64,000 nucleotides of DNA. Source: JAKFWI01 sp031399165. Lineage in GTDB: Bacteria; Pseudomonadota; Alphaproteobacteria; Caulobacterales; Aquidulcibacteraceae. Made by a program: the position numbers and the translations under genes. The stretch is taken from assembly GCA_031399165.1 (NCBI GenBank), contig JANNOO010000043.1, positions 1 through 64,000 on the forward strand, read 5' to 3'. This document shows positions 17,218-25,803 of the stretch, piece by piece. The first letter of the stretch is position 1, and each line of letters starts with the position of its first letter. The notes under the pieces were generated by a model, which did no database searches, was not told the origin of the DNA, and saw only the letters and a program-made list of their open reading frames with translations.

Positions 17218-18072
17218 ATGTCAAAGCAGCTCCAGACCCACAGGGTGACGACGGCCGATATTCGCGCGCGCAAGGGCGCCGAGCCGATCGTCGTCCTCAC
17301 CGCTTACACCGCGCCAATGGCCGAATTGCTCGATGTTGAGTGCGACGTGCTGCTGGTCGGCGATAGCCTCGGCATGGTCGTCCACGGCCTGCCGACCACG
17401 GTAGGCGTTACCCTGGATATGATGATCATGCACGGCCAGGCCGTGATGCGGGGTTCACAAAAGGCGCTGGTCGTCGTTGATATGCCGTTCGGCTCATACG
17501 AGGCGGACCCAGAGACGGCCTATGCCAACGCCGTGAGGGTGATGAAGGAAACCGGCTGCCAGGCAATCAAGGTCGAAAGCGGCCTGACCGTGGCGTCCAC
17601 CATCGAATATCTGGTCCAGCGCGGCATCCCCGTCATGGGCCATGTCGGCCTCAGACCCCAGGCGATCAACGTGGACGGCGGGTTCAAGGCCAAGGGCCGC
17701 ACGGAGGAGGAGCGCGCCCTGGTGCTGGCTGAAGCCAAGGCGGCCGAGGCCGGCGGGGCGTTCGCAATCGTCATCGAGGGCGTGGCCGAGGGGCTGGCTG
17801 AAGAGATTACCAAGGCCGTTTCCATCCCCACGATCGGGATTGGCGCCTCGGCCGCCTGTGACGGCCAGGTTCTGGTGATCGACGATCTCCTGGGCTTGTT
17901 CGACTGGAGTCCCAAATTCGTCCGCCGCTACGCCGATATCCGGGGCATGGTCCAGGCGTCTGTCCGGGCCTATGCCGAAGATGTCCGGGCCCGCCGTTTT
18001 CCCGCCGCAGCCGAGACCTATGCCTTGCGCCCCGCCCCAAGGCGCGTTGCCGGGGACGGCGAGCGCGGCTAG
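17218..18072 (+). CDS. panB: 3-methyl-2-oxobutanoate hydroxymethyltransferase
   Basis: 284 aa. It transfers a hydroxymethyl group from 5,10-methylene-tetrahydrofolate to alpha-ketoisovalerate, giving ketopantoate, the first step towards pantothenate and CoA. Conserved parts are VVLTAYTAPMAELLD, LLVGDSLGMVVHG (Mg2+/ketoacid site), VVDMPFGSYEADP, AIKVESG, GHVGLRPQ and the catalytic-Glu region AFAIVIEGV with PTIGIGASAACDGQVLV. Length is normal for the family. panC is not adjacent. The final 15 residues are a basic tail of low conservation. Confidence 0.95.
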   Translation: MSKQLQTHRVTTADIRARKGAEPIVVLTAYTAPMAELLDVECDVLLVGDSLGMVVHGLPTTVGVTLDMMIMHGQAVMRGSQKALVVVDMPFGSYEADPETAYANAVRVMKETGCQAIKVESGLTVASTIEYLVQRGIPVMGHVGLRPQAINVDGGFKAKGRTEEERALVLAEAKAAEAGGAFAIVIEGVAEGLAEEITKAVSIPTIGIGASAACDGQVLVIDDLLGLFDWSPKFVRRYADIRGMVQASVRAYAEDVRARRFPAAAETYALRPAPRRVAGDGERG

Positions 18073-18123
18073 GTTCCCGCGCCCGCCGGCCCTGGTTGGG
18101 TAGGCAAGACCGAAAGGCCCCAG

Positions 18124-18828
18124 GTGAGCGACGCATTCGAAGAAGTCGAGGAAGAGCTACGGCGCGATAAGTACGCCGAATTTTTCCAGAAATACGCCGT
18201 CGCGATCATCGCGGGCGTGGTCTTGATTCTGGGCGCTGTGGGCGGCTATCAATACTATCGCGGCTACAGCGCTAACGTTGGCGGAACCTATGCCACGCGT
18301 ATGGAAGACGCCGCCGCGCTGATCACCACCAGGAAATACGCCGAGGCCGAAAAGCAACTCGATGAAATCGCCAAGAGCGGGCCGGCTGGCTACAAAGCCT
18401 CGGCGTTGTTGGCGCTTGGCGCTGCGCGTACGGAGCAGAGCAATTTCAAAGGCGCGCTGGAAGCGTACGATCGCGCCGCCGCCGTTTCGCCCACGGGTGA
18501 ATACAAAGCCGTCGCGCAGTTGAAGGCCGCGTACATCGCAGCTGATCTGGAAACGCAAGCGCAATTGGATGCACGCCTCAAGCCGCTGATCGACGCCGGT
18601 GGTCCATTCTCCTTCCAGGCGCGCGAGTTGCGCGCCATGCAGGCGTACGGCGCGAATGATTTGACGCGCGCCAGAGAAGATTTTGAGTTCCTGTCCGTCG
18701 CGCTCGATGCGCCTGAATCACTGCGGGGACGCGCGCAGAGCGCGCTGGCCGTGATCGGGCCGCGAGCGCAAGGCGCTGCTCCGGCCGATGCGCCGGCGCC
18801 CTCTGCAATACCGGGAGAAAAGAAATGA
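18124..18828 (+). CDS. Membrane-anchored tetratricopeptide-like protein (YfgM type)
   Basis: 234 aa, GTG start. A short acidic N-terminus is followed by one membrane segment (about 26-44, VAIIAGVVLILGAVGGYQYY), then an alpha-helical TPR-like domain and an Ala/Pro-rich C-terminus. It matches the YfgM family, which in E. coli associates with the Sec translocon and periplasmic chaperones. Its position directly before bamB and der is the conserved arrangement and supports the call. The stop overlaps the bamB start (ATGA-type junction, 4 nt). Confidence 0.82.
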   Translation: MSDAFEEVEEELRRDKYAEFFQKYAVAIIAGVVLILGAVGGYQYYRGYSANVGGTYATRMEDAAALITTRKYAEAEKQLDEIAKSGPAGYKASALLALGAARTEQSNFKGALEAYDRAAAVSPTGEYKAVAQLKAAYIAADLETQAQLDARLKPLIDAGGPFSFQARELRAMQAYGANDLTRAREDFEFLSVALDAPESLRGRAQSALAVIGPRAQGAAPADAPAPSAIPGEKK

Positions 18829-20147
18829 ACCTGCTGCGCGCATCCACGGCCGTAGCGCTCGTCCTCGTTTCGGGATGCAGCATGCTCCAGAGCAAACCTG
18901 AGGTTTCGGGTGTGCCCGAAGAGGGGCGCATTTCCATCCTCGCGTTCGAGCAGACGCTGGTTGCCGATGACAAGCTGACCGGCAGGACACCGGCTGTGCC
19001 TGCGGCGGTAGACGTGAAGGAATGGACCCAGCCTGGCGGCACCGCCAGCAATGCGCCGGGAAATATTCAAACGGGCGAGACCATCAAGGTTGCATGGCGC
19101 CAAAGTGCGGGAGATGGGTCTTCCAGGAAGACCCATTTGTCCGCGCCGCCGGTGATCGCCGATGGCCGCCTGTTCATCATCGACGCCGGTCAGAATCTGC
19201 GCGCGATGGACGCCAATACCGGCAAACGTTTGTGGTCGAAATCGCTGCGTCAGCCCAAGAGTGAAGACAAGAATGCGATTGGCGGCGGCGTGGCTGTTGC
19301 AGATGGACGCGTCTACGTCACCAGCGGTTTCGGGAGCGTCTCGGCGTTCAAGCCAGATACGGGCGAGCAGATTTGGAGCGTGCAGAGCGGCGCGCCGTTC
19401 CATGCCGCACCGACTGCCGCTGGCGGCCGCGTCTACGCCGTCACCAATGACAGCGAATTGCAGGCGTTCGACGGGGCCACGGGCCAGGTGCAGTGGAATT
19501 ACCAGGCCATCGCGGAGCCCGCCCGCATTCTCGCCGCCTCCAGCCCCGCCGTAGTTGGCGATACGGTTGTCGCGCCGTTCGCGTCAGGCGAGCTGATGGC
19601 GTTTCTCACCGCCAATGGCCGGCGGCTTTGGGCTGACCAGCTGAATCGGCCCGCGAAATTTACCTCTCTGTCGGCGATCAACGATATTGCTGGCCGTCCG
19701 GTCGTTTCTGAAGGCGTGATATACGCCGCCAGCCATTCTGGCGTGCTGGCGGCGGTTGATGAGCGTTCGGGGCAGCGGATCTGGTCGCGCCTGGTCGCCT
19801 CGACCCAGACGCCGCTTGTCGCCGGCGACACCGTTTATGTCGTCACCGTCGAAGGCGATCTGGCTGCGATCGACAAAGCCACGGGCGGCGCCTTTTGGGT
19901 GAAGCAATTGCCGCGCTACGAAAACGAAAAGAAGAAAGAAGACCGCATCGTCTGGACCGGGCCGATCATGGTTGGCGGCAACCTGTTTCTGGCGTCCTCC
20001 GATGGCAAGGCGCTTCTGGTTTCTCCGGTTGACGGCGCGGTGAAGCGGCAAATCGAACTTGGTGACGCGGTGTTCGTGCCGCCGATCGCAGCCAACGGGA
20101 CGGTTTATCTCGTCAACAACGGTGGAACGCTCATCGCGCTTCGCTAA
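18825..20147 (+). CDS. bamB: Outer membrane assembly lipoprotein BamB-like (PQQ-type beta-propeller)
   Basis: 440 aa. A lipoprotein signal peptide ends in LVSGC with the lipidated Cys at residue 18. The rest is a beta-propeller with repeated tryptophan blades, e.g. LRAMDANTGKRLWS, VSAFKPDTGEQIWS, LQAFDGATGQVQWN and LAAVDERSGQRIWS. BamB is a lipoprotein of the BAM complex that folds outer-membrane beta-barrels. Context (yfgM before, der after) is the usual one. It is slightly longer than E. coli BamB because of an N-terminal linker of about 60 residues. Confidence 0.9.
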   Translation: MNLLRASTAVALVLVSGCSMLQSKPEVSGVPEEGRISILAFEQTLVADDKLTGRTPAVPAAVDVKEWTQPGGTASNAPGNIQTGETIKVAWRQSAGDGSSRKTHLSAPPVIADGRLFIIDAGQNLRAMDANTGKRLWSKSLRQPKSEDKNAIGGGVAVADGRVYVTSGFGSVSAFKPDTGEQIWSVQSGAPFHAAPTAAGGRVYAVTNDSELQAFDGATGQVQWNYQAIAEPARILAASSPAVVGDTVVAPFASGELMAFLTANGRRLWADQLNRPAKFTSLSAINDIAGRPVVSEGVIYAASHSGVLAAVDERSGQRIWSRLVASTQTPLVAGDTVYVVTVEGDLAAIDKATGGAFWVKQLPRYENEKKKEDRIVWTGPIMVGGNLFLASSDGKALLVSPVDGAVKRQIELGDAVFVPPIAANGTVYLVNNGGTLIALR

Positions 20148-20181
20148 GCGGGCCAAGCGGTTCGCACAAAGAATTAGTCCG

Positions 20182-21528
20182 ATGCCTTTAAAGCTCGCGA
20201 TCGTCGGACGGCCGAATGTCGGCAAATCGACGCTGTTCAACCGCCTCGCTGGCGCCAAGCTGGCGATCGTCGACGCTACGCCCGGCGTTACCCGCGATCG
20301 CAAGCACGCGAAAGGACGCTTGGGCGATCTCGATCTCGAATTGATAGACACCGCCGGGTTCGAGGACGTGCACGATTCCTCGCTGGAAGCGCGCATGCGT
20401 GAACAGACCGAGGCGGCGATCGCGGAAGCGGACGTGATTTTGTTTCTGATCGATGCCCGCGCGGGCATAACGCCACTTGACGAGCATTTTGCTTCGCTGC
20501 TGCGCCGCACCGATAAACCAGTAATCCTGGCGGCCAACAAATGCGAAGGCTCCGCCGGTAATGCGGGCGTCTATGAATCGTTTTCGCTTGGCCTGGGTGA
20601 TCCTCTGGCGATTTCGGCAGAAGAGGGCGATGGCCTGTCCGATCTGTTTCAGGCGCTCGTTCAGGCCGTGCCGGACGCTGAAACAGATGAAGCGCCACTC
20701 GGCGACAAGCCGATCAAGCTGGCGATCATCGGCCGGCCCAATGCCGGCAAATCCACGCTGGTGAATGCGCTGCTCGGCGAAGACCGCATGCTTACAGGGC
20801 CTGAAGCAGGCATAACGCGCGATGCGATCTCGGCGTTCTTCGATTGGGGCGGCCAGCGTTACGAACTCGTCGATACCGCCGGTGTCCGGCGCAAAGCAAA
20901 GGTCGAGGGCAAGCTGGAGCAGCTCTCGGTGATGGATTCCATTCGCTCGATCCGGTTCGGGCAGGTCTGTGCGCTGGTGATGGATCAGGCCGAGGCGTTT
21001 GAAAAACAGGATCTGGTGCTGGCCGATCTCATCTCACGCGAAGGTCGCGCGCTGATCTTCGTGCTGGCGAAATGGGATCAGGCGAAAGACGGTAACGCGC
21101 GCTTCAAGGAATTGAAGGAGCGGCTGGAAGATGCGCTGCCGCAATTGAGCGGCTCACCGCTCGTGCGGGTGTCAGCGCTCGGCGGGCAGGGGCTGGAAAA
21201 GCTGATGGCCGCGGTCAGCGAGGCCCATCGCGACTGGAACGCGCGCGTTAAAACGCCTGACCTCAACCGCTGGCTTCGCCATGCGATCGAAAAGCATCCG
21301 CCGCCCGCGGTTCACGGCCGCCCGATTAAGCCGCGCTACATCGCGCAGATTAAATCGCGCCCGCCGACGTTTGTGCTGATGTCGTCGCGCGGCACGGAAT
21401 TGCCCGAGCATTACCGCCGCTATCTGATCAACGGCATCCGCGACGCGTTCAAGCTCGGCGGCGCTGCGATCCGGCTGATCGTGCGCGAAAGCCGCAATCC
21501 GTATGCAGATGAAAGCGCTGAGCGCTGA
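20182..21528 (+). CDS. der: Ribosome-assembly GTPase Der (EngA) with altered second G4 motif
   Basis: 448 aa with two tandem GTPase domains and a C-terminal KH-like domain. Domain 1: GRPNVGKST (G1), DTAGF (G3), NKCE (G4). Domain 2: GRPNAGKST (G1), DTAGV (G3) and AKWD where NKWD is expected (codons GCG AAA TGG GAT, around 21067-21078). Der helps mature the 50S subunit. The missing Asn in domain 2 normally contacts guanine, so nucleotide specificity or affinity there may differ. The ATG at 20182 is chosen because the G1 loop begins within 15 residues; an upstream in-frame extension would overlap bamB and has no homology. Confidence 0.94.
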   Translation: MPLKLAIVGRPNVGKSTLFNRLAGAKLAIVDATPGVTRDRKHAKGRLGDLDLELIDTAGFEDVHDSSLEARMREQTEAAIAEADVILFLIDARAGITPLDEHFASLLRRTDKPVILAANKCEGSAGNAGVYESFSLGLGDPLAISAEEGDGLSDLFQALVQAVPDAETDEAPLGDKPIKLAIIGRPNAGKSTLVNALLGEDRMLTGPEAGITRDAISAFFDWGGQRYELVDTAGVRRKAKVEGKLEQLSVMDSIRSIRFGQVCALVMDQAEAFEKQDLVLADLISREGRALIFVLAKWDQAKDGNARFKELKERLEDALPQLSGSPLVRVSALGGQGLEKLMAAVSEAHRDWNARVKTPDLNRWLRHAIEKHPPPAVHGRPIKPRYIAQIKSRPPTFVLMSSRGTELPEHYRRYLINGIRDAFKLGGAAIRLIVRESRNPYADESAER

Positions 21529-21534
21529 CGCGAG

Positions 21535-22254
21535 TTATGAAGAAAGCGCTTTTTCGAAACGGACAGTCTCTCCGTGCCGTTTACATGCAGGCGACAGCAA
21601 TTCCACGTACAGCTTCGCCACATCCTCCGGCAGCGCCAGCGTATTCTGATCCTCGCCCGGAAAGGCCTTGTAGCGCATGGCGGTTTTGGTCGGGCCGGGA
21701 TTGAGCAGGTTTACCTTGACCGGCGTGATCGCAATTTCCTTGGCGTAGGCGATGACGAGCGCTTCGAGCCCGGCCTTGCTCGCCGCATATGGTCCCCAGA
21801 AGCCTCGTGGATCGCGCGCGGCGCCTGATGTGGTGAACACAACGCGCGCGGCGGGCGCGGCGCGCAGCAGCGGGTCCATGGCGCGGATGAGGCGCTGGTT
21901 GGCGACAAGATTGACCGCGATCACCTCGGTCATCATCGCGGGACGCGCCTGCGCCACGGGCGTGAGGTCGCCCAGCACGCCAGCGCAGGAAACGAGCCCG
22001 TCGAGCCGGCCGAAGCGCTCGTAAAGCGCCGCGCCAAGCCGGTCTATGCCGTCGAAATCCTTGATATCGAGCGGCACGAGCGTCGCTTCGCCGCCGGCTT
22101 TTCCGATTTCATCGTCAAGCTGTTCCAGCGCTTTCTGTGAACGCGCGGTCGCAATCACGCGCCAGCCATCAGCAGCGAGCGCCCAGGCAACGGCGCGGCC
22201 GATGCCGCGGGATGCGCCAGTGACCAGCACCACCTTCTTTTCTGACGCGGACAT
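21535..22254 (-). CDS. Short-chain dehydrogenase/reductase (YciK-like)
   Basis: 239 aa. Rossmann NAD(P)-binding motif TGASRGIGRAVAWAL at the N-terminus, CAG in place of the usual NAG near residue 90, Ser in FTTSGAA and catalytic YAASKAG, then NPGPTKTAM. It is a classical SDR close to the YciK group; its substrate is unknown. The start codon follows the purF stop with no gap (TAAATG), so it is the last gene of the cvpA-purF group. It converges with der across 6 bp. Confidence 0.85.
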   Translation of the reverse strand: MSASEKKVVLVTGASRGIGRAVAWALAADGWRVIATARSQKALEQLDDEIGKAGGEATLVPLDIKDFDGIDRLGAALYERFGRLDGLVSCAGVLGDLTPVAQARPAMMTEVIAVNLVANQRLIRAMDPLLRAAPAARVVFTTSGAARDPRGFWGPYAASKAGLEALVIAYAKEIAITPVKVNLLNPGPTKTAMRYKAFPGEDQNTLALPEDVAKLYVELLSPACKRHGETVRFEKALSS

Positions 22255-23730
22255 TTACGCTTCGACGAGGAACGAGAGCTGGTGATCCTTGTGGGCGCGG
22301 TCGGCCTTCAGATCGGCCAGCGATGTCGGATAATCGCCGGTGAAACAGTGATCGGTGAATTGCGGGGCGTTGGCGTCGCGGGTTTCGCCCATCGCCCAGT
22401 AGAGTCCCTCGACCGAGAGGAAGCCCAGGCTATCGACGCCGAGGAATTTCGTCATTTCCGGCAGCGTATGCGTTGCGGCGAGCAATTGTTGCTTGTTGGG
22501 CATGTCGATGCCGTAGAAATCGGGATACTTGATCGGCGGGCTGGCGCTGCGCAGATGCACTTCCTTGGCGCCCGCTTCGCGCACCATCTGCACAATCTTG
22601 GCTGACGTTGTGCCGCGTACAATCGAGTCATCCACCAGGATCACGCGCTTGCCCTTGATCACCGCGCGGTTGGCGGAATGCTTCAGGCGCACGCCGAGCT
22701 GGCGGATTTCCTGCTTCGGCTCGATGAAGGTGCGGCCAACATAATGGTTGCGAATGATGCCCAGTTCGTAGGGCAGGCCGGAGGCCTCCGCAAAACCCAT
22801 CGCTGCAGGCACGCCGGAATCGGGCACCGGCACGATCACATCAGCCGCGATCTTGGTTTCCTGCGCCAGGCGAATGCCCATGCGCTTGCGGATTTCGTAC
22901 ACGCTGCGTCCGCCAACCACAGAGTCAGGGCGCGAGAAATAGACGTATTCGAAAATGCACGGGCGTGGATCGCGCCGGCCGAACGGGCGGTGTGATTCAA
23001 CGCGGCCCGTGCCGTCGGCCCCGCGGGTGATGGTGACGATTTCCCCGTTTTCGATCTCGCGCACGAATCGCGCGCCGATCATGTCCAGCGCGCAGGTTTC
23101 AGAGGCGAGTATCGGCGCGCCATTAAGATCGCCCAGCACGAGCGGGCGGATTCCCAACGGATCTCGCGCGCCAATAACCATGTCGTTGGTCAGGCACACC
23201 AGCGCGTAGGCGCCTTCGATGTGGCGCAGCGCATCAATGAACCGCTCGACCACGCCCATGCGGCGCGACCGGGCGATCAGTTGCAGGATGCATTCGGTGT
23301 CGGAGGTGGATTGGAATATCGCGCCGTCGGCGACCAATTGTTCGCGCAGCGCGCGGGCGTTGGTGAGGTTGCCATTATGGGCGATCGCGAAGCCGCCGGT
23401 CGAGAGATCGGCGAACAGCGGCTGGACGTTGCGGATCAGCGTGCCGCCCTGCGTGGCGTAGCGCGTGTGGCCAATGGCGGCGAAGCCTGGCAGGCGCCTG
23501 GGCAGGTCCGGGCCGTTGAGGTTGTCGCCGACGAGGCCGAGATGGCGTTCAGTATGAAAGCGCTTGCCGTCGAAGGTGGCGATGCCGCAGCCTTCCTGGC
23601 CGCGATGCTGGAGGGCGTGGAGCCCGAGGGCGGTAAGGATCGCGGCGTCTTCAGAGCTAAAGACGGCGAAAACGCCGCACTCCTCGTGGAGCCGATCATC
23701 TTCCGTGTGCCAGGAATTGTCGGCGTCCAT
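22255..23730 (-). CDS. purF: Amidophosphoribosyltransferase
   Basis: 491 aa. It makes 5-phosphoribosylamine from PRPP and glutamine, the first step of purine synthesis. A short propeptide precedes the glutaminase nucleophile Cys in EECGVFAVF. Other signs are QHRGQEGCGIA, GHTRYAT, NGNLTNA, the PRPP loop RVILVDDSIVRGTTS and the GIDMP segment. It belongs to the propeptide-bearing (Bacillus-like) type, but [4Fe-4S] ligand positions are only partly kept: Cys is present in PCIFEY, Asp replaces Cys in YPDFYGID, and the final pair is reduced to one Cys in DHCFTGDYP. A cluster is therefore unlikely. GAGG precedes the ATG. Confidence 0.96.
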   Translation of the reverse strand: MDADNSWHTEDDRLHEECGVFAVFSSEDAAILTALGLHALQHRGQEGCGIATFDGKRFHTERHLGLVGDNLNGPDLPRRLPGFAAIGHTRYATQGGTLIRNVQPLFADLSTGGFAIAHNGNLTNARALREQLVADGAIFQSTSDTECILQLIARSRRMGVVERFIDALRHIEGAYALVCLTNDMVIGARDPLGIRPLVLGDLNGAPILASETCALDMIGARFVREIENGEIVTITRGADGTGRVESHRPFGRRDPRPCIFEYVYFSRPDSVVGGRSVYEIRKRMGIRLAQETKIAADVIVPVPDSGVPAAMGFAEASGLPYELGIIRNHYVGRTFIEPKQEIRQLGVRLKHSANRAVIKGKRVILVDDSIVRGTTSAKIVQMVREAGAKEVHLRSASPPIKYPDFYGIDMPNKQQLLAATHTLPEMTKFLGVDSLGFLSVEGLYWAMGETRDANAPQFTDHCFTGDYPTSLADLKADRAHKDHQLSFLVEA

Positions 23731-23746
23731 GCGAAACCTCGATGGG

Positions 23747-24283
23747 TCAGGTCGGCGGCAGGGCCGACTCAGGCTGTCGTCTTTCGTTTATATAGTCGCG
23801 CGCCTTGGGAACGAAGGTCTCAAGTCCCTTGGCCGCACTTTCCAGCACAGGATAAGTGCGCGCTTTGGATAACCAATCGGGCATAGGCGCCGATTCGCCG
23901 GTGATGTGGCGCATTAGCAGCACAAACAGCGCCAGCACCAGCACCCCGCGCGCTGCGCCGAAGGCCAGCCCCGCCGCGCGATCAACTGCGCCGATCTCGC
24001 CCGAACGATGGATCGCCTTGGCGGCGGTGGAGGTCAGGAAGGTGATGATCACGAACACGCCGAGGAACAGGATGCCGGCGGCGGCAAGCTCGGCGAGGAT
24101 TTGCGGCTGGATGAACCCGGTCAGTAGCGGCGTCACCAGCGGGCGTACGTAAAGCGCGGCGATGGCGCCGCCGATGAACGCCACGATGGAGAAAACCTCC
24201 CGCAGCAGTCCCCGCGCGAACGCCATGATGCTCGAGATCAGAACGATCGCGATCACCGCGAAGTCGAACGCCGTGAATTCCAT
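23747..24283 (-). CDS. cvpA: CvpA family membrane protein
   Basis: 178 aa with four hydrophobic segments (about 5-23, 28-48, 65-88 and 103-124). It begins MEFTAFDFAVIAIVLISS and has FARGLLREVFSIVAFIGG, the conserved CvpA signature. The family is required for colicin V production or secretion in E. coli and has an unclear envelope role otherwise. The ATG is fixed by AAGGAGG 7 nt upstream and overlaps the radA stop by 1 nt (TGATG). Linkage to purF is conserved in proteobacteria. Confidence 0.92.
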   Translation of the reverse strand: MEFTAFDFAVIAIVLISSIMAFARGLLREVFSIVAFIGGAIAALYVRPLVTPLLTGFIQPQILAELAAAGILFLGVFVIITFLTSTAAKAIHRSGEIGAVDRAAGLAFGAARGVLVLALFVLLMRHITGESAPMPDWLSKARTYPVLESAAKGLETFVPKARDYINERRQPESALPPT

Positions 24284-25683
24284 CACCGCCTCCTTCGATC
24301 GCTGGCCTGCTCGCCCCCAAGGACACTTCCTTGGAGAACATTGGCCAGATCGCCAATTCTGGCGATGGGGCGCACGGACAATCCCGCGCCCTCCGCACCT
24401 TCCGGCGTGAAGGCAGACTTGAACCCCAGCTTCGCGGCTTCTTTCAGGCGCGCATCCGTACGGGCCACCGCCCGCACATCCCCCGAAAGCGCCACTTCCC
24501 CGAACGCCACGCTGTCTTTCGGCAGCGCGACATCGGCAAGCGCGGAGATCAAGGCCGCCGCCACGGCCAAATCTGCGGCGGGCTCCGAGATTCTCAGACC
24601 CCCCGCAATATTCAGGTAAACGTCCCGGCCGCCGAAGGAAAGCCCGCAGCGGGTCTCCAGCACGGCCAGGATCATGGCCAGGCGCTGCGGCTCCCAGCCG
24701 ACCACGGCCCGCCTTGGGGTGCCGAGGGCGCTGGGCGCGGCGAGGGCCTGGATTTCCACAAGCACCGGCCGCGTGCCCTCCATCCCGGCGAATACGGAGG
24801 CGCCGCTGGCTCTCTCCCCGGAGGAGCCCAGAAACAGCGCCGAGGGGTTGGGCGTCTCGCGCAGGCCCGCCTCGACCATCTCGAATACGCCGATCTCGTC
24901 GGTCGGCCCGAAACGGTTTTTGACGGCGCGCAGGATGCGGAAGGCGTGTCCGCGCTCGCCCTCGAAATAGATCACGGCGTCGACAAGGTGCTCGATCACG
25001 CGCGGCCCGGCGATCTGCCCGTCCTTGGTGACATGGCCGACCAGCAGCACCGCGCAGCCGCTCTTCTTGGCGTAGCGCACCAATTCGTGCGCGCAAGCGC
25101 GCATTTGCGTGACCGTGCCGGGCGTCGCCTCGACCTGGTCGGACCACAGCGTCTGGATGGAATCGATGATCGCAACGTCGGGCTTCAGCGTTTTCAGCCC
25201 GTCGAGAATTTTGCGCAGATCGGCTTCGGTTGCGAGATGCACCGGCGCGCTTGCCGCGCCGAGGCGGCGCGCGCGATCCTGGATCTGCGCCTCGGCTTCT
25301 TCGCCGGTGATGTACGCGACGCTGGCGCCGGCGCGCGCGAGGCTTGCCGCTGCCTGCAACAGCAGGGTCGATTTGCCGATCCCCGGATCGCCGCCGATCA
25401 GCACGGCGGAAGCGGGTACAAGGCCGCCGCCACAGACGCGATCGAATTCCGCAATGCCGCTCGCGAGACGCGGCGGCGCTGCGGCGGATGCGGAGAGATC
25501 GACGAATTCCAGTTTTGTTTTTGAGCGCGGACTGGCGCCGACCGGCTTTAGAGAGCTCGGCGCCGAGCGCGCGCTGTCAGCCTCAAGCGTATTCCACGCC
25601 CCGCACGACTCGCACTTGCCGGCCCATTTGGGAGAGATCGCGCCGCAGGACTGGCAGACGTAAATGGTGTCGGGCTTGGCCAT
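24283..25683 (-). CDS. radA: DNA repair protein RadA
   Basis: 466 aa. An N-terminal C4 zinc finger (CQSC, CESC in residues 10-28), RecA-like ATPase with Walker A GGDPGIGKST, the RadA-specific KNRFGPTDEIGVFEM motif, and a C-terminal Lon-protease-like domain (VYLNIAGGLRISEPAADLAV). RadA/Sms is a hexameric branch-migration helicase acting on recombination intermediates. The length is normal. It is followed by cvpA with a 1-nt stop/start overlap. Upstream is the plus-strand island, so its promoter must lie in 25684-25803 facing left. Confidence 0.95.
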   Translation of the reverse strand: MAKPDTIYVCQSCGAISPKWAGKCESCGAWNTLEADSARSAPSSLKPVGASPRSKTKLEFVDLSASAAAPPRLASGIAEFDRVCGGGLVPASAVLIGGDPGIGKSTLLLQAAASLARAGASVAYITGEEAEAQIQDRARRLGAASAPVHLATEADLRKILDGLKTLKPDVAIIDSIQTLWSDQVEATPGTVTQMRACAHELVRYAKKSGCAVLLVGHVTKDGQIAGPRVIEHLVDAVIYFEGERGHAFRILRAVKNRFGPTDEIGVFEMVEAGLRETPNPSALFLGSSGERASGASVFAGMEGTRPVLVEIQALAAPSALGTPRRAVVGWEPQRLAMILAVLETRCGLSFGGRDVYLNIAGGLRISEPAADLAVAAALISALADVALPKDSVAFGEVALSGDVRAVARTDARLKEAAKLGFKSAFTPEGAEGAGLSVRPIARIGDLANVLQGSVLGGEQASDRRRR

Positions 25684-25803
25684 GTGATTCGGAGGATAAC
25701 CGATGCATGGGCTCGGGAGCGAATGCTGGCCGCATCCTAAGAATCGACTCGCCTATTGGTTGAGAAGTTGCTAACAATGGTGCCGTTCCTCCGGGGGGGA
25801 AGC

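Noticed and set aside
23747..25147. A 466-codon minus-strand frame that includes cvpA and extends far upstream
   Set aside because: Only the last 178 codons resemble a protein (CvpA). The upstream part lies in radA in another frame, is Arg-rich and lacks family character, and the true cvpA start has a strong AAGGAGG.
24331..25524. A 397-codon plus-strand frame opposite radA
   Set aside because: radA on the other strand has all family motifs; this frame has low-complexity, His/Arg-rich content and no recognisable domain.
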